From the NCBI RefSeq assembly GCF_001187785.1, contig NZ_CP012154.1:676501-740500 (forward strand): a DNA stretch of 64,000 nt. The letters run 5' to 3'. Of the stretch, positions 21,198 to 32,054 are shown piece after piece. Source of the stretch: Wenzhouxiangella marina (lineage in GTDB: Bacteria > Pseudomonadota > Gammaproteobacteria > Xanthomonadales > Wenzhouxiangellaceae). A program made the position numbers and the translations under genes. The stretch's first letter is position 1. Every line of letters begins with the position of its first letter. The notes below the pieces were generated by a model that saw only the letters and a program-made list of their open reading frames with translations, did not search any database and had not been told where the DNA came from.

Positions 21198-21919
21198 CTG
21201 CCTTCAGCGAGAAGAACGCCGGCCTGGTCCAGGCCCTGAACGACGTGCTTGGCGACAAGGTGGCCGAGCTCCACGAACACCGTGGCCAGCTGACCGCCAT
21301 CATCAGGGCCGAGCACTGGCTGGACGTGGCCTTCCAGCTGCGCGACGAGCCCGAGCTCTGCTTCGAGCAGATGATCGATCTCTGCGGCATGGACTACCTC
21401 GGCTTCGGCGATGACGAGTGGGAAACGGCCGAGGCGACCGGTACGGGCTTTTCCCGCGGCGTCGACGCCCTGGGCCCGGGACGTTTTTCCTGGGACGAGC
21501 GTCCGGAAGCCGGCGAGATTCCCAATCGCTTCGCCGTCGTCGTCCACCTGCTGTCGCAGAAGCACAACCGTCGCCTGCGTCTGCGCTGCTTCGCGCCGGA
21601 CGATGAGCTGCCGGTGGTGGCCTCGCTGATCGAGGTCTGGAACTCGGCCAACTGGTACGAGCGCGAGGCCTTCGACCTCTACGGCATCGTCTTCGAAGGC
21701 CACCCGGACCTGCGCCGCATCCTCACCGATTACGGCTTCATCGGCCATCCGTTCCGCAAGGACTTCCCGCTGATCGGTAACGTCACCGTGCGCTACGACG
21801 AAGACAAGGGTCGGGTGGTCTACGAGCCGGTCGAGATCGAGCCGCGCGTGCTGGTGCCGCGCGTGGTGCGCCGCGACAGCCGCTACGTCGACGAGAAGCT
21901 GGAAGGACGGGACGCCTGA
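21194..21919 (+). CDS. nuoC: NADH-quinone oxidoreductase subunit C
   Basis: A 241-residue peripheral-arm subunit (30-kDa type). The signature [35 protein letters not shown] (roughly 150-185) is intact, followed by [10 protein letters not shown] and a basic tail. It is separate from nuoD here, unlike the NuoCD fusion of E. coli. A 4-nt overlap with nuoB and a 1-nt overlap with nuoD indicate coupled translation. Confidence 0.97.
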   Translation: MTAFSEKNAGLVQALNDVLGDKVAELHEHRGQLTAIIRAEHWLDVAFQLRDEPELCFEQMIDLCGMDYLGFGDDEWETAEATGTGFSRGVDALGPGRFSWDERPEAGEIPNRFAVVVHLLSQKHNRRLRLRCFAPDDELPVVASLIEVWNSANWYEREAFDLYGIVFEGHPDLRRILTDYGFIGHPFRKDFPLIGNVTVRYDEDKGRVVYEPVEIEPRVLVPRVVRRDSRYVDEKLEGRDA

Positions 21920-23172
21920 TGAGCGAGATTCGCAATTTCACGATGAACTTCGGGCCGCAGCACCCCGCGGCGCACGGCGTGCTTCGCCTGATTCTCGAGC
22001 TCAACGGCGAGACCGTCGAGCGCGCCGATCCGCACGTCGGTCTGCTGCATCGCGCGACCGAGAAGCTGGCCGAGTCCAAGCCCTACAATCAGTCGATCGG
22101 CTACATGGATCGTCTGGACTACGTGTCGATGATGTGCAACGAGCACGCCTACGTCCGTGCCATCGAGCAGCTGCTCGGCATCGAGGCGCCGGAGCGTGCC
22201 CAGTACATCCGCACGATGTTCGACGAAGTCACCCGCATCCTGAACCACCTGATGTGGATCGGTTCCAACGCCCTCGACCTGGGCGCGATGACCGTCTTCC
22301 TCTACGCCTTCCGCGAGCGCGAGAACCTGATGGACTGCTACGAGGCGGTTTCGGGTGCGCGCATGCACGCCACCTACTACCGCCCCGGCGGCGTCTACCG
22401 TGATCTGCCCGAGCACATGCCGAAGGTGGCCGAGACGCGCTGGCGCAAGGGCAAGGATCTCGAGCGTATGAACCGCTGGCGCGGTGGCTCCCTGCTCGAC
22501 TTCCTCGAGGCCTTCTGCGAGGACTTCTTCGACCGCGTCGACGATTACGAGACACTGCTGACCGACAACCGCATCTGGAAGCAGCGCACCGTCGGCATCG
22601 GTGCGGTGTCCGCCGAGCGTGCGCTGCAGATGGGCTTTTCGGGTCCGATGCTGCGTGGCTCGGGCGTGGCCTGGGACCTGCGCAAGAAGCAGCCCTACGC
22701 CAAGTACCGCGAGATGGATTTCGATATCCCGATCGGCGTCAACGGCGACTGCTACGACCGCTACCTGGTGCGCGTGGAAGAGATGCGCCAGTCGGCTCGA
22801 ATCATTCAGCAGTGCATCGCCTGGCTGCGCGAGAACAGCGGCCCGGTCATGCTGAAGAACTACAAGGTCTCGCCGCCCAGCCGCGCCGAGATGAAGGATG
22901 ACATGGAAGCGCTCATCCATCACTTCAAACTGTTTACCGAAGGCTATTGCGTGCCGGAAGGCGAAACCTACGCGGCCGTCGAGGCGCCCAAGGGCGAGTT
23001 CGGCTGCTACCTGGTCTCCGACGGTGCCAACAAGCCCTTCCGCGTCCACCTGCGCGCGCCCGGCTTTGCCCATCTGGCGGCGATGCACGAGATGGCCCAG
23101 GGCCACATGCTCGCCGACATCGCCGCGCTGATCGCCACGCAGGACATCGTATTCGGAGAGATCGACCGATGA
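21919..23172 (+). CDS. nuoD: NADH-quinone oxidoreductase subunit D
   Basis: A 417-residue 49-kDa subunit that helps form the quinone-binding site. Diagnostic stretches are [18 protein letters not shown] near the N-terminus (quinone-site His), [32 protein letters not shown] and the C-terminal DIVFGEIDR. It starts within the nuoC stop (TGATG) and overlaps nuoE by 4 nt. Confidence 0.97.
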   Translation: MSEIRNFTMNFGPQHPAAHGVLRLILELNGETVERADPHVGLLHRATEKLAESKPYNQSIGYMDRLDYVSMMCNEHAYVRAIEQLLGIEAPERAQYIRTMFDEVTRILNHLMWIGSNALDLGAMTVFLYAFRERENLMDCYEAVSGARMHATYYRPGGVYRDLPEHMPKVAETRWRKGKDLERMNRWRGGSLLDFLEAFCEDFFDRVDDYETLLTDNRIWKQRTVGIGAVSAERALQMGFSGPMLRGSGVAWDLRKKQPYAKYREMDFDIPIGVNGDCYDRYLVRVEEMRQSARIIQQCIAWLRENSGPVMLKNYKVSPPSRAEMKDDMEALIHHFKLFTEGYCVPEGETYAAVEAPKGEFGCYLVSDGANKPFRVHLRAPGFAHLAAMHEMAQGHMLADIAALIATQDIVFGEIDR

Positions 23173-23696
23173 GTATCCAGGCACCCGATCGCGTCGTCGA
23201 TGGCAAGGCCGAGCTGCTGAGCGAAGCCACCCGCAAGACCATCGACCACTGGCTGACCAAGTTCCCCGAAGGCCTCGAAGGCCGCCGCTCGGCGATCATC
23301 CAGTCGCTGTACGCCGCCCAGGTCCAGAACCAGGGCTACCTGACCCCGGATCTGATGGATGGCGTGGCCGACTACCTGAACCTGCCGCCGGTCTGGGTCT
23401 ACGAAGTCGCCAGTTTCTATTCCATGCTCGAGACCAGGCCGGTCGGCCGCCATTCCGTGTCGATCTGCACCAACATCTCCTGCATGCTCTGCGGTGCCGA
23501 CAAGGTGGTCGAGCACGTGGAGAACAAGCTCGGTATCAAGATGGGCGAAACCACCGAGGACGGCCGCATCTTCCTGAAGATCGAGGAAGAATGCGTGGCC
23601 GCCTGTGTCGGTGCGCCGATGATGATCGTCGATGGTCACTATCACGAGAATCTGACGCCGGAAAAGATCGACGAAATTCTGGACGCGCTGGACTGA
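23169..23696 (+). CDS. nuoE: NADH-quinone oxidoreductase subunit E
   Basis: A 175-residue thioredoxin-like subunit that binds a [2Fe-2S] cluster. Ligand cysteines lie in [11 protein letters not shown] and [11 protein letters not shown]. The N-terminal helical region contains [20 protein letters not shown]. The start ATG lies in the nuoD stop (ATGA). It passes electrons beside NuoF in the NADH module. Confidence 0.96.
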   Translation: MSIQAPDRVVDGKAELLSEATRKTIDHWLTKFPEGLEGRRSAIIQSLYAAQVQNQGYLTPDLMDGVADYLNLPPVWVYEVASFYSMLETRPVGRHSVSICTNISCMLCGADKVVEHVENKLGIKMGETTEDGRIFLKIEEECVAACVGAPMMIVDGHYHENLTPEKIDEILDALD

Positions 23697-23726
23697 GCGC
23701 GCCCGATCGCGAAGGAGATTTCATCC

Positions 23727-25022
23727 ATGGCTGACAACAAGGTCGTCTTCACCCACCTCGACGAGGACCGCTGCTGGTCCCTCGATGCCTACCGCAAGCA
23801 CGGCGGCTGGCAGGCCTGGGAGAAGATCGTGCGCGAGAAGACGCCGCAGGAAGAGATCATCGAGACGGTCAAGAAGTCGGCCCTGCGCGGTCGCGGCGGC
23901 GCCGGCTTTCCGACCGGTCTGAAGTGGTCCTTCATGCCGCGGTCGGCCCCGGGGCAGAAGTACCTGCTGTGCAACTCCGACGAGTCCGAGCCCGGAACCT
24001 GTCACGATCGCGACATCCTGCGATTCAACCCGCATGCGGTCCTCGAAGGCATGGCCATCGGCGCCTACAGCATGGGCGCGACCGTGGCCTACAACTATCT
24101 GCGTGGTGAGTTCCACCACGAGCCCTTCGAGCGCATCGAAGCGGCGCTGGCCGAGGCCTATGAAGCCGGCCTGCTGGGCAAGAACGTGATGGGCTCGGGC
24201 ATCGACATCGACATCTACAACGTGCTCGGCGCCGGCGCCTACATCTGCGGCGAAGAAACCGCCCTGATGGAGTCGTTGGAAGGCAAGAAGGGCCAGCCGC
24301 GCTTCAAGCCGCCGTTCCCGGCCAACTTCGGCATCTACGGCAAGCCGACCACGATCAACAACACGGAAACCCTGGCCTCCGTGCCCGCGATCATGCGCAA
24401 CGGCGCCGACTGGTTCCTCGAGATCGGCAAGCCGAACAACGGCGGGCCGAAGGTGTTTTCGGTCTCGGGCCACGTGGCCAGGCCGGGCAACTTCGAGATT
24501 CCCCTGGGCACGCCCTTTGCCGAGCTGCTGGAAATGGCCGGCGGCATGCGCAATGGCAATGCACTGAAGGGCGTGATTCCGGGCGGCTCGTCCATGCCGG
24601 TGCTGCCGGCCGATGTGATGATGGACATCACCATGGACTACGACGCTCTGCAGAAGGCCGGTTCCGGCCTCGGTTCAGGCGCGGTGATCGTGATGGACGA
24701 AACGACCTGCATGGTTTCGGCCTGCGCGCGCATCGCCCGGTTCTACTACGCCGAGTCCTGCGGTCAGTGCACGCCCTGCCGTGAAGGCACGGGCTGGATG
24801 TACCGCGTGCTGCAGCGCATCGCTGCCGGCAAGGGTCGCCCGGAAGATATCGACCTGCTGGCTTCGGCCGCCGGTCAGATCGAAGGGCACACGATCTGTG
24901 CCTTCGGTGAAGCCGCCGCCTGGCCGGTGCAGGGCTTCCTTCGCCACTTCCGCCACGAGTTCGAATACTTCGTCGAGCACGGGCGTTCGATCGTGGCCGA
25001 GAAGCTGGGAGCGGCGGCCTGA
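23727..25022 (+). CDS. nuoF: NADH-quinone oxidoreductase subunit F
   Basis: A 431-residue NADH-oxidising subunit with FMN and one [4Fe-4S] cluster. The flavin/NADH-site glycine loop is [15 protein letters not shown], followed by [15 protein letters not shown] and [19 protein letters not shown]. The cluster ligands are in [15 protein letters not shown], with a fourth Cys in [15 protein letters not shown] precedes the ATG. Its stop overlaps the start of a small downstream ORF by one base. Confidence 0.97.
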   Translation: MADNKVVFTHLDEDRCWSLDAYRKHGGWQAWEKIVREKTPQEEIIETVKKSALRGRGGAGFPTGLKWSFMPRSAPGQKYLLCNSDESEPGTCHDRDILRFNPHAVLEGMAIGAYSMGATVAYNYLRGEFHHEPFERIEAALAEAYEAGLLGKNVMGSGIDIDIYNVLGAGAYICGEETALMESLEGKKGQPRFKPPFPANFGIYGKPTTINNTETLASVPAIMRNGADWFLEIGKPNNGGPKVFSVSGHVARPGNFEIPLGTPFAELLEMAGGMRNGNALKGVIPGGSSMPVLPADVMMDITMDYDALQKAGSGLGSGAVIVMDETTCMVSACARIARFYYAESCGQCTPCREGTGWMYRVLQRIAAGKGRPEDIDLLASAAGQIEGHTICAFGEAAAWPVQGFLRHFRHEFEYFVEHGRSIVAEKLGAAA

Positions 25023-25192
25023 TGCTGATGATGACCCGGCCAGACCGGCCCGAGACGCCCGTTCGGGTCTCGAGCCGACCGGTCAGCCTGGAGCGTGACC
25101 ACCGGCCGTTCATCGGCCTGGTGTTCGTCGTGCTGGTGTCTCTCGTGATCGACATCATGGCTCGCGTCCGCGCGAGCGAGAAATCGGATTGA
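25022..25192 (+). CDS. small single-pass membrane ORF between nuoF and nuoG
   Basis: A 56-residue ORF that fills exactly the gap between nuoF and nuoG. Its ATG overlaps the nuoF stop (TGATG) and its TGA ends 1 nt before the nuoG ATG. The first 29 residues are basic and proline-rich (RPDRPETPVRVSSRPVSLER). One clear membrane helix follows (residues 31-46, IGLVFVVLVSLVIDIM), then a short basic tail ending ASEKSD. The tight packing and coupled start favour a real gene. I know no nuo subunit of this kind; a complex I accessory or assembly role is inference from position only. Confidence 0.6.
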   Translation: MLMMTRPDRPETPVRVSSRPVSLERDHRPFIGLVFVVLVSLVIDIMARVRASEKSD

Positions 25193-25193
25193 T

Positions 25194-27557
25194 ATGGCTA
25201 CTGTTGAGAAACCCCAAACCGAGCTGGTGACCCTGGAGATCGATGGCCGGGAAGTGCAGGCGCCCAAGGGTTCGATGATCATCGAGGCCAGTGACCGCCT
25301 CGGCATCGACATCCCGCGCTTCTGCTACCACTCCAAGCTCTCGATCGCTGCCAACTGCCGCATGTGCCTGGTCGACGTCGAAAAGGCGCCCAAGCCCCTG
25401 CCGGCCTGCGCCACGCCGGTGGCCGAAGGCATGAAGGTCTTCACCGAGTCGCGCCGCGCCGTCGATGCCCAGCGCGGGGTGATGGAATTCCTGTTGATCA
25501 ACCACCCCCTCGACTGTCCGATCTGCGATCAGGGCGGGGAGTGCGAGCTGCAGGACCTGGCGATGGGCTACGGCCGCTCGGTCTCGCGCTTTACCGAGCG
25601 CAAGCGCGTGGTCAAGGACAAGAATCTGGGGCCCCTGGTGGCCACGGACATGACGCGCTGCATCCACTGCACGCGCTGCGTCCGTTTCCTCGAAGAGATC
25701 GCCGGCACCGCCGAGCTCGGCGGCATCGGGCGTGGCGAGAAGACCGAGATCTCGACCTTCGTCGAGCGCAACATCAATTCCGAGCTGTCGGGCAACATCA
25801 TCGATCTCTGTCCCGTCGGCGCCCTGACCAACAAGCCCTTCCGCTTCTCGGCACGGCCCTGGGAGATGCGCGCACGCGCCTCCGTGGCCGGCCATGACTG
25901 CCTGGGTTCGAACCTTTTCTATCACGTGCGCGGCAAGAAGATCATGCGCTCCGTGCCGCGCGACAACGAGGCGGTCAACGAGTGCTGGCTGGCCGATCGC
26001 GATCGCTACAGTCACTTCGGCCTCGAGGCCGAGGATCGTCTGACCACGCCGCGCATCAAGGTCGACGGTCGCTGGCAGGAAGCGAGCTGGGACGAGGCCC
26101 TGGCCGCCGCCCAGCGGGCGCTGAAGGGCACGGTGGACACGCACGGCGCCGCTGAACTCGGCGCACTGATTTCACCGCGCGCCACCACCGAGGAGCATTT
26201 CCTCGTCCAGAAGCTCGTCCGAGCGCTGGGCAGCGACAACATCGATCATCGCCTGCGCCTGAACGACTTCAGCCATCCGCAGGCGGGCCGCGCGCACATG
26301 GACATCGCCAGCCGTGAGCTGAGCGATCGCGATGCGATCTTCCTGGTCGGCAGCAACATCCGCCATGACCAGCCGATCCTCGGCCACCGCGTGCGCACCG
26401 CCTGGCGCAAGCACGGGGCGAAGGTCATGGACCTCAATCCGGCCCACTACGACTGCCATTTCGATCTGAGCGAGCGCCTGATCGTGCCGCCGCAGGCCAT
26501 GGTGGCCGCGCTGGCGCGGGTCGCCGCGGCCGTGTTCGAAAAGGCCGGCAAGGCCCTGCCGGGCGATGCCCTCGGCGCGCTGATCAAGGCGCACGCGCTG
26601 GACGCTGACGCTCGCGCCATCGCCGAACGTCTGGTCGCTGCCGAGCGCGGCGTGCTGCTGCTCGGCAACGGTGCCCTCAGCCATCCCCAGGCCGCGTCCC
26701 TGCGACGCCTGGCGGAGGCCATCACCCAGGCGGCCGATTGCGCGCTCTGCGTGCTGCCGGGTGCGGCCAACAGCCAGGGCGCCTGGCGCGTCGGCGCCGT
26801 GCCGTCGGGCGCGGGTCTGGATGCGCGCGCCATGCTCGAGCGTCCGCGTCAGGGCTATCTGCTCTGGGACGTGGAGCCGGGCTTCGATCTGGCCGATCCG
26901 GCGCTGGCCCACAAGGCACTTTCTTCCGCCAGCTCCGTGGTTGCCGTGACGCCCTTCGTCGATTCGCAGCTGGCCGAGCTGGCCGACGTGCTGCTGCCGC
27001 TGGCGCCGGTTCCGGAAACCGATGGCAGCTACATCAATCTGGATTCCCTGACCCAGAACTTCGACGCGGCCCTGAAGGCGCCGGGCCAGGCCCGTCCGGG
27101 CTGGAAGATCCTGCGTCGTCTGGGCGAGATGCTGGAGCTCGACGGTTTCGATTTCGTCGACCTGGCGCCCGTCCGCGAGGCCATCGAAGCGGCCGGGGCG
27201 ATCGAGGTCGCAGCCGCCGAGCCTGCCGAGCTCGAGGCGCCGACCGACGAGACCCTCTGGCGCATCGGCGATGTGGGGATCTACTCGACCGATTCCCTGG
27301 TGCGTCGCTCCAAGCCCCTGCAGGCCAGCGAGCACGTTTCCGATCTGCGCGTTCGACTTCACCCGGCCACGGCCGAGCGCCTGGGCCTGGGCGAGGCGCC
27401 GAGCCTTCGCGTCCGTCAGGGCGAGGCCGAGGTGAGCCTGGAATGGACCACCGATGAGCGCATCGCGCCGAACGCCGTGTGGCTGCCTGCGGCCACCTGC
27501 GCCGCCAACACCCTGGGCCCGAGCATGGGTCCGATCACCGTGGAGGCCGGGCAATGA
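25194..27557 (+). CDS. nuoG: NADH-quinone oxidoreductase subunit G
   Basis: A 787-residue iron-sulfur subunit of the NADH module. The N-terminal ferredoxin-like domain has [19 protein letters not shown] and PACATPV ([2Fe-2S]). Further cluster motifs are [24 protein letters not shown] and [10 protein letters not shown] with [11 protein letters not shown]. The rest is the molybdopterin-oxidoreductase-like domain (residues about 220-680), with [18 protein letters not shown] near its end. The stop overlaps nuoH as ATGA. Confidence 0.97.
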   Translation: MATVEKPQTELVTLEIDGREVQAPKGSMIIEASDRLGIDIPRFCYHSKLSIAANCRMCLVDVEKAPKPLPACATPVAEGMKVFTESRRAVDAQRGVMEFLLINHPLDCPICDQGGECELQDLAMGYGRSVSRFTERKRVVKDKNLGPLVATDMTRCIHCTRCVRFLEEIAGTAELGGIGRGEKTEISTFVERNINSELSGNIIDLCPVGALTNKPFRFSARPWEMRARASVAGHDCLGSNLFYHVRGKKIMRSVPRDNEAVNECWLADRDRYSHFGLEAEDRLTTPRIKVDGRWQEASWDEALAAAQRALKGTVDTHGAAELGALISPRATTEEHFLVQKLVRALGSDNIDHRLRLNDFSHPQAGRAHMDIASRELSDRDAIFLVGSNIRHDQPILGHRVRTAWRKHGAKVMDLNPAHYDCHFDLSERLIVPPQAMVAALARVAAAVFEKAGKALPGDALGALIKAHALDADARAIAERLVAAERGVLLLGNGALSHPQAASLRRLAEAITQAADCALCVLPGAANSQGAWRVGAVPSGAGLDARAMLERPRQGYLLWDVEPGFDLADPALAHKALSSASSVVAVTPFVDSQLAELADVLLPLAPVPETDGSYINLDSLTQNFDAALKAPGQARPGWKILRRLGEMLELDGFDFVDLAPVREAIEAAGAIEVAAAEPAELEAPTDETLWRIGDVGIYSTDSLVRRSKPLQASEHVSDLRVRLHPATAERLGLGEAPSLRVRQGEAEVSLEWTTDERIAPNAVWLPAATCAANTLGPSMGPITVEAGQ

Positions 27558-28573
27558 TCGAGCAACTCACCGTGCTGCTGTGGACCGTGGCCAAGATCAT
27601 GGCCATCGTCCTGCCGGTCACCATCGGCGTGGCCTACTTCACCTACTTCGAGCGCAAGGTCATCGGCTACATGCAGGTGCGACGCGGCCCGAACCGGGTT
27701 GGCCCGCTGGGCCTGCTGCAGCCCTTCGCCGACGTGTTCAAGATGCTGTTCAAGGAACTGATCATTCCGACGAACGCGAACAAGTTCCTGTTCCTGCTCG
27801 CGCCCGTGCTGGCCCTGGCCCCGGCGCTGACGGCCTGGGCCGTCGTGCCCTTCAATGACTGGCTGGTGCTGGCCGACATCGACGCGGGACTGCTGTTCGT
27901 GCTGGCGCTGACCTCGATGGGGGTCTACGGCATCCTGATCGGCGGCTGGGCCTCGAACTCCAAGTACGCTCTGCTCGGTGGTCTGCGTTCCGCCGCCCAG
28001 ACCGTGAGCTATGAAATCGCCATGGGCTTCGCTCTGGTCGGCGTGATCGTGCTGTCGGGCACCCTGAACCTCTCGGGCATCGTCATGGCCCAGTCCGGCG
28101 GTCTGTTCAGCTGGTTCTGGTTGCCTCTGCTGCCCCTGTTCGTGATCTATTTCGTGTCCGGCGTGGCCGAGACCAACCGTGCCCCCTTCGACGTCGCCGA
28201 GGGCGAGTCGGAGATCGTGGCCGGTTTCCACGTCGAATACTCGGGCGCGGCCTTCGCCGTGTTCTTCCTGGCCGAATACGCCAACATGATCCTGATCTCG
28301 GCCCTGGCCTCGATCCTGTTCCTGGGCGGCTGGCTCAGCCCCTTCCAGGGTCTGCCGGTGGTCGGTGACACGATTCTGGGGCAGGGTGGCGTGCACTGGT
28401 TCCTGCTCAAGACCGTGATCTTCTGTTTCCTCTATCTGTGGTTCCGCGCCACGTTCCCGCGCTACCGCTACGACCAGATCATGCGCCTGGGCTGGAAGGT
28501 GTTCATTCCGATCACCATCGTCTGGATCATGGTCGCCGGCGTGTTCCGCGTGCTGGGCTGGTACGGGAGTTGA
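27554..28573 (+). CDS. nuoH: NADH-quinone oxidoreductase subunit H
   Basis: A 339-residue multi-helix membrane subunit at the junction of the two arms, lining the quinone chamber. It has [21 protein letters not shown] in the first loop, [17 protein letters not shown] in the middle, and the acidic loop [26 protein letters not shown]. The start overlaps the nuoG stop. nuoI follows after 4 nt. Confidence 0.97.
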   Translation: MIEQLTVLLWTVAKIMAIVLPVTIGVAYFTYFERKVIGYMQVRRGPNRVGPLGLLQPFADVFKMLFKELIIPTNANKFLFLLAPVLALAPALTAWAVVPFNDWLVLADIDAGLLFVLALTSMGVYGILIGGWASNSKYALLGGLRSAAQTVSYEIAMGFALVGVIVLSGTLNLSGIVMAQSGGLFSWFWLPLLPLFVIYFVSGVAETNRAPFDVAEGESEIVAGFHVEYSGAAFAVFFLAEYANMILISALASILFLGGWLSPFQGLPVVGDTILGQGGVHWFLLKTVIFCFLYLWFRATFPRYRYDQIMRLGWKVFIPITIVWIMVAGVFRVLGWYGS

Positions 28574-28577
28574 TCTG

Positions 28578-29066
28578 ATGCAAGCCGTTAGCCGTTACCT
28601 CAAATCCCTGATGCTGCTGGAACTGTTCCAGGGCCTCAACGTGACCTTCCGCTACTGGCGCTCTCCGAAGGAGACGCTGAACTATCCGGAAGAGAAGACG
28701 CCGAAGTCGGCCCGCTTCCGCGGCCTGCACGCCCTGCGCCGCTATCCGAACGGCGAAGAGCGCTGCATCGCCTGCAAGCTCTGCGAAGCGGTCTGTCCGG
28801 CACTGGCGATCACCATCGATTCGCACCAGCGCGAAGACGGCACCCGCCGCACGACGCGCTACGACATCGATCTGTTCAAGTGCATCTTCTGCGGCTTCTG
28901 CGAGGAAAGCTGCCCGGTCGACTCGATCGTCGAGACCGACATCAGTGAGTACCACTTCGAGAACCGCGGCGAGAACGTGGTCAGCAAGCAGCAGCTGCTG
29001 GCCATCGGGGATCGCTACGAGGACCGGATTGCCGCCGCGCGTCAGCAGGACGCCGCGTATCGCTAA
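28578..29066 (+). CDS. nuoI: NADH-quinone oxidoreductase subunit I
   Basis: A 162-residue ferredoxin-type subunit with two [4Fe-4S] clusters (N6a and N6b). The binding motifs are [16 protein letters not shown] and [16 protein letters not shown]. The N-terminal amphipathic segment ([20 protein letters not shown]) is typical. It is followed by a 96-nt gap, the longest between adjacent nuo genes other than the insertion before nuoN. Confidence 0.97.
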   Translation: MQAVSRYLKSLMLLELFQGLNVTFRYWRSPKETLNYPEEKTPKSARFRGLHALRRYPNGEERCIACKLCEAVCPALAITIDSHQREDGTRRTTRYDIDLFKCIFCGFCEESCPVDSIVETDISEYHFENRGENVVSKQQLLAIGDRYEDRIAAARQQDAAYR

Positions 29067-29162
29067 TTGAATCGAGGGAATCGAGCGCCCCGGCGCGCGG
29101 AGCGGCAGATGCATCGCTCCGGCACCGGACCCGGTCCCGCTGAAGAGTAAAGAGAGTCAGGC

Positions 29163-29765
29163 ATGCCCATCGTTGAAATCGCCTTTTACCTGTTCGGTGC
29201 GGTGCTGATCGGATCGGCACTCAGTGTCGTGACGGTCGGCAACCCGATCTATGCGGTGCTGTTCCTGGTGCTGTCGTTCTTCTCGGCGGCCTGCATCTGG
29301 ATGCTGCTCCAGGCCGAGTTCCTGTCCATCGTGCTGGTGCTGGTCTACGTCGGCGCCGTCATGGTGCTGTTCCTGTTCGTCGTCATGATGCTCGACGTCA
29401 ACGTCAATCCGGTCAGGGAGGGCTTCGCTCGCTACCTGCCGGTGGGCCTGCTGGTGGCCCTGGCCATGGCGGCTCAGATGTTCATGGTGATCTGGACCCG
29501 CGGTCTGGAGAACCAGCTCATGCCCGAACCTCGCCCGCAGGGCTACAGCCACACGCGCGAGGTGGGCGAGATGCTCTACACCAACTACCTGTTCGCCTTC
29601 GAGATCGCAGCCGTGCTGCTGCTGGTGGCCATCGTGGCGGCCATCGCACTGACCCATCGCCGCCGGCCCGAGACCAAGCACCAGGATCCGAGCCAGCAGG
29701 TTCGCATCAAGCGCGAGGAGCGCGTGCGCCTGATCAAGATGGCGTCCGAAGGGGAGGAGGGCTGA
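29163..29765 (+). CDS. nuoJ: NADH-quinone oxidoreductase subunit J
   Basis: A 200-residue membrane subunit with five predicted helices. It has [23 protein letters not shown] and [18 protein letters not shown], the conserved helix 3 region involved in proton-path gating. The C-terminus is a hydrophilic, charged tail ending MASEGEEG. nuoK begins 2 nt after the stop codon. Confidence 0.96.
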   Translation: MPIVEIAFYLFGAVLIGSALSVVTVGNPIYAVLFLVLSFFSAACIWMLLQAEFLSIVLVLVYVGAVMVLFLFVVMMLDVNVNPVREGFARYLPVGLLVALAMAAQMFMVIWTRGLENQLMPEPRPQGYSHTREVGEMLYTNYLFAFEIAAVLLLVAIVAAIALTHRRRPETKHQDPSQQVRIKREERVRLIKMASEGEEG

Positions 29766-29767
29766 TC

Positions 29768-30073
29768 ATGCTGACACTGGCTCATTTCCTGACCCTGGGC
29801 GCGGCGCTGTTCTGCATCAGCGTGGCGGGCATCTTCCTGAACCGGAAGAACGTGCTCATCCTGCTGATGTGCATCGAGTTGATGCTGCTGGCCGTGAACA
29901 TGAACTTCGTGGCCTTCTCGCGCTTCCTCGATCACATCGATGGCCAGGTGTTCGTGTTCTTCATCCTGACCGTGGCCGCCGCCGAGGCCGCCATCGGTCT
30001 GGCCATCCTGGTGGTGCTGTTCCGTAACCGTCGCTCGATCAGCGTCGAAGAGATCGCGGATCTGAAGGGCTGA
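29768..30073 (+). CDS. nuoK: NADH-quinone oxidoreductase subunit K
   Basis: A 101-residue MrpC-like membrane subunit with three helices. Family stretches are [30 protein letters not shown], including the buried Glu of IELMLLAVN, and [20 protein letters not shown]. It is 2 nt after nuoJ and 5 nt before nuoL. Confidence 0.97.
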   Translation: MLTLAHFLTLGAALFCISVAGIFLNRKNVLILLMCIELMLLAVNMNFVAFSRFLDHIDGQVFVFFILTVAAAEAAIGLAILVVLFRNRRSISVEEIADLKG

Positions 30074-30078
30074 ATGAC

Positions 30079-32040
30079 GTGACTATCAAAACCATACTGC
30101 TGCTGATTCCGCTGCTGCCGCTCATCGGCAGCCTGATCGCCGGACTGCTTCGCCATCAGATCGGCCGTGCCGGTGCGCACTGGGTCACGATCCTGGCCGT
30201 GGCCGGTTCCTGCGTGCTGTCCTGCTATGTCGCCTGGGAAGTCTTCTTCAACGACATGGAAGTGCTCAACTACTCGGTCTACACCTGGGCGGTGACCGAT
30301 GGCCTGCGCTTCGAGGTCGGCTTCCTGATCGACAGCCTGACGGCCCTGATGATGGTCGTGGTGACCTTCGTGTCCTTCATGGTGCACGTCTACACCATCG
30401 GCTACATGCACGACGATCCGGGCTACCAGCGCTTCTTCTCCTACATCAACCTGTTCACCTTCGCCATGCTGATGCTGGTGATGGCGAACAACTTCATGCA
30501 GCTGTTCTTCGGCTGGGAAGCGGTCGGCCTGGTGTCCTACCTGCTGATCGGTTTCTGGTTCAAGAAGGACTCCGCCGTCCGCGCCAACCTGAAGGCCTTC
30601 CTGGTCAACCGCGTCGGCGACTTCGGCTTCCTGCTCGGCATCGCGGGCGTGGTCTACTACATGGGCACCCTCGACTACGCCGAAGCCTTCGCTGCCGCGC
30701 CGGCCGTCGAGGGCATGACCATGAGCATCTTCGGTGGGGCCGAATGGCAGGTCATGACCGTGATCTGCATCTGCCTGTTTATCGGCGCCATGGGCAAGTC
30801 CGCGCAGGCACCGCTGCACGTCTGGCTGCCGGATTCGATGGAAGGCCCGACGCCGATTTCGGCCCTGATCCACGCCGCGACCATGGTGACCGCCGGCATC
30901 TTCATGGTGGCCCGCCTGTCACCGATGTTCGAGATGTCCGTGACGGCGCTCAGCTTCATCCTGGTCATCGGCGCCATCACTGCCCTGTTCATGGGCCTGA
31001 TCGGCATCGTCCAGAACGACATCAAGCGCGTGGTCGCCTACTCGACGCTCTCGCAGCTGGGCTACATGACCGTCGCCCTCGGGGCGTCGGCCTATTCCGT
31101 GGCCATCTTCCATCTGATGACCCACGCCTTCTTCAAGGCCCTGCTGTTCCTCGGCGCCGGCTCGGTGATCATCGCCCTGCACCACAAGCAGGACATGCGC
31201 GAGATGGGCGGCCTGAGAAAGTTCATGCCGATCACTGCCGCGACGGCCTGGATCGGTTCCCTGGCTCTGATCGGGTTCCCGTTCTTCTCGGGTTTCTACT
31301 CCAAGGACATGATCATCGAGGCGGTCAAGCTGGCCGAACGTCCGGGCGTGGGCTTTGCGGTCTTCGCCGTCTACGCCGGGGTCTTCGTGACGGCCCTGTA
31401 CTCCTTCCGCATGCTGTATCTGGCCTTCCACGGCCCGACCCGCATGGACGCCGAAACCGCGAGCCATGCGCATGAATCGCCCTGGGTGGTGACCGTGCCG
31501 CTGATCCTGCTGGCGATTCCGTCCGTGTTCATCGGTTACCTGACCGTCGAGCCGCTGCTGTTCGGTGGTGCCCTGTCCGATGCGATCTTCGTTCGCGAGG
31601 CGCATGACGTGGTCGCCGAGCTGGGCCACCATTTCCATGGCGCCTTCGCCTTCGGCCTGCACGGCTTCGTGACCCCGGTGTTCTTGCTGGCCATGGCCGG
31701 CGTGGCGACCTCGACGGTGATCTATCTGTTCAAGCCCGAGATCGCGGCCACCATCAAGCAACGCGCCCACCTGATCTGGGCCATCCTGGACAAGAAGTAC
31801 GGCTTCGACGAGCTGTACCAGAAGGTCTTCGCCGGGGGTGGCCTGATGATCGCCTCGGGCCTGTCCAGGGGCGGCGATCGCTTCCTGATCGATGGCCTGG
31901 TCGTCAATGGCTCGGCGCGTCTGGTCGAGAAGTTCTCGCGCCTGATGCGCCATACCCAGACGGGTTTCCTGTTCCACTACGCGTTCGCGATGATCGTTGG
32001 CCTGGTGGCCATCCTCGCGGCCTTCGTCCTGCTCCGGTAA
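30079..32040 (+). CDS. nuoL: NADH-quinone oxidoreductase subunit L
   Basis: A 653-residue antiporter-like proton-pumping subunit, with a GTG start (GTGACTATCAAAACC). Conserved features include [54 protein letters not shown] and [13 protein letters not shown]. The final part extends past the antiporter core, consistent with the lateral helix and last membrane helix of NuoL. nuoM follows after 14 nt. Confidence 0.97.
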   Translation: MTIKTILLLIPLLPLIGSLIAGLLRHQIGRAGAHWVTILAVAGSCVLSCYVAWEVFFNDMEVLNYSVYTWAVTDGLRFEVGFLIDSLTALMMVVVTFVSFMVHVYTIGYMHDDPGYQRFFSYINLFTFAMLMLVMANNFMQLFFGWEAVGLVSYLLIGFWFKKDSAVRANLKAFLVNRVGDFGFLLGIAGVVYYMGTLDYAEAFAAAPAVEGMTMSIFGGAEWQVMTVICICLFIGAMGKSAQAPLHVWLPDSMEGPTPISALIHAATMVTAGIFMVARLSPMFEMSVTALSFILVIGAITALFMGLIGIVQNDIKRVVAYSTLSQLGYMTVALGASAYSVAIFHLMTHAFFKALLFLGAGSVIIALHHKQDMREMGGLRKFMPITAATAWIGSLALIGFPFFSGFYSKDMIIEAVKLAERPGVGFAVFAVYAGVFVTALYSFRMLYLAFHGPTRMDAETASHAHESPWVVTVPLILLAIPSVFIGYLTVEPLLFGGALSDAIFVREAHDVVAELGHHFHGAFAFGLHGFVTPVFLLAMAGVATSTVIYLFKPEIAATIKQRAHLIWAILDKKYGFDELYQKVFAGGGLMIASGLSRGGDRFLIDGLVVNGSARLVEKFSRLMRHTQTGFLFHYAFAMIVGLVAILAAFVLLR

Positions 32041-32054
32041 GGGGAAGATGATTC

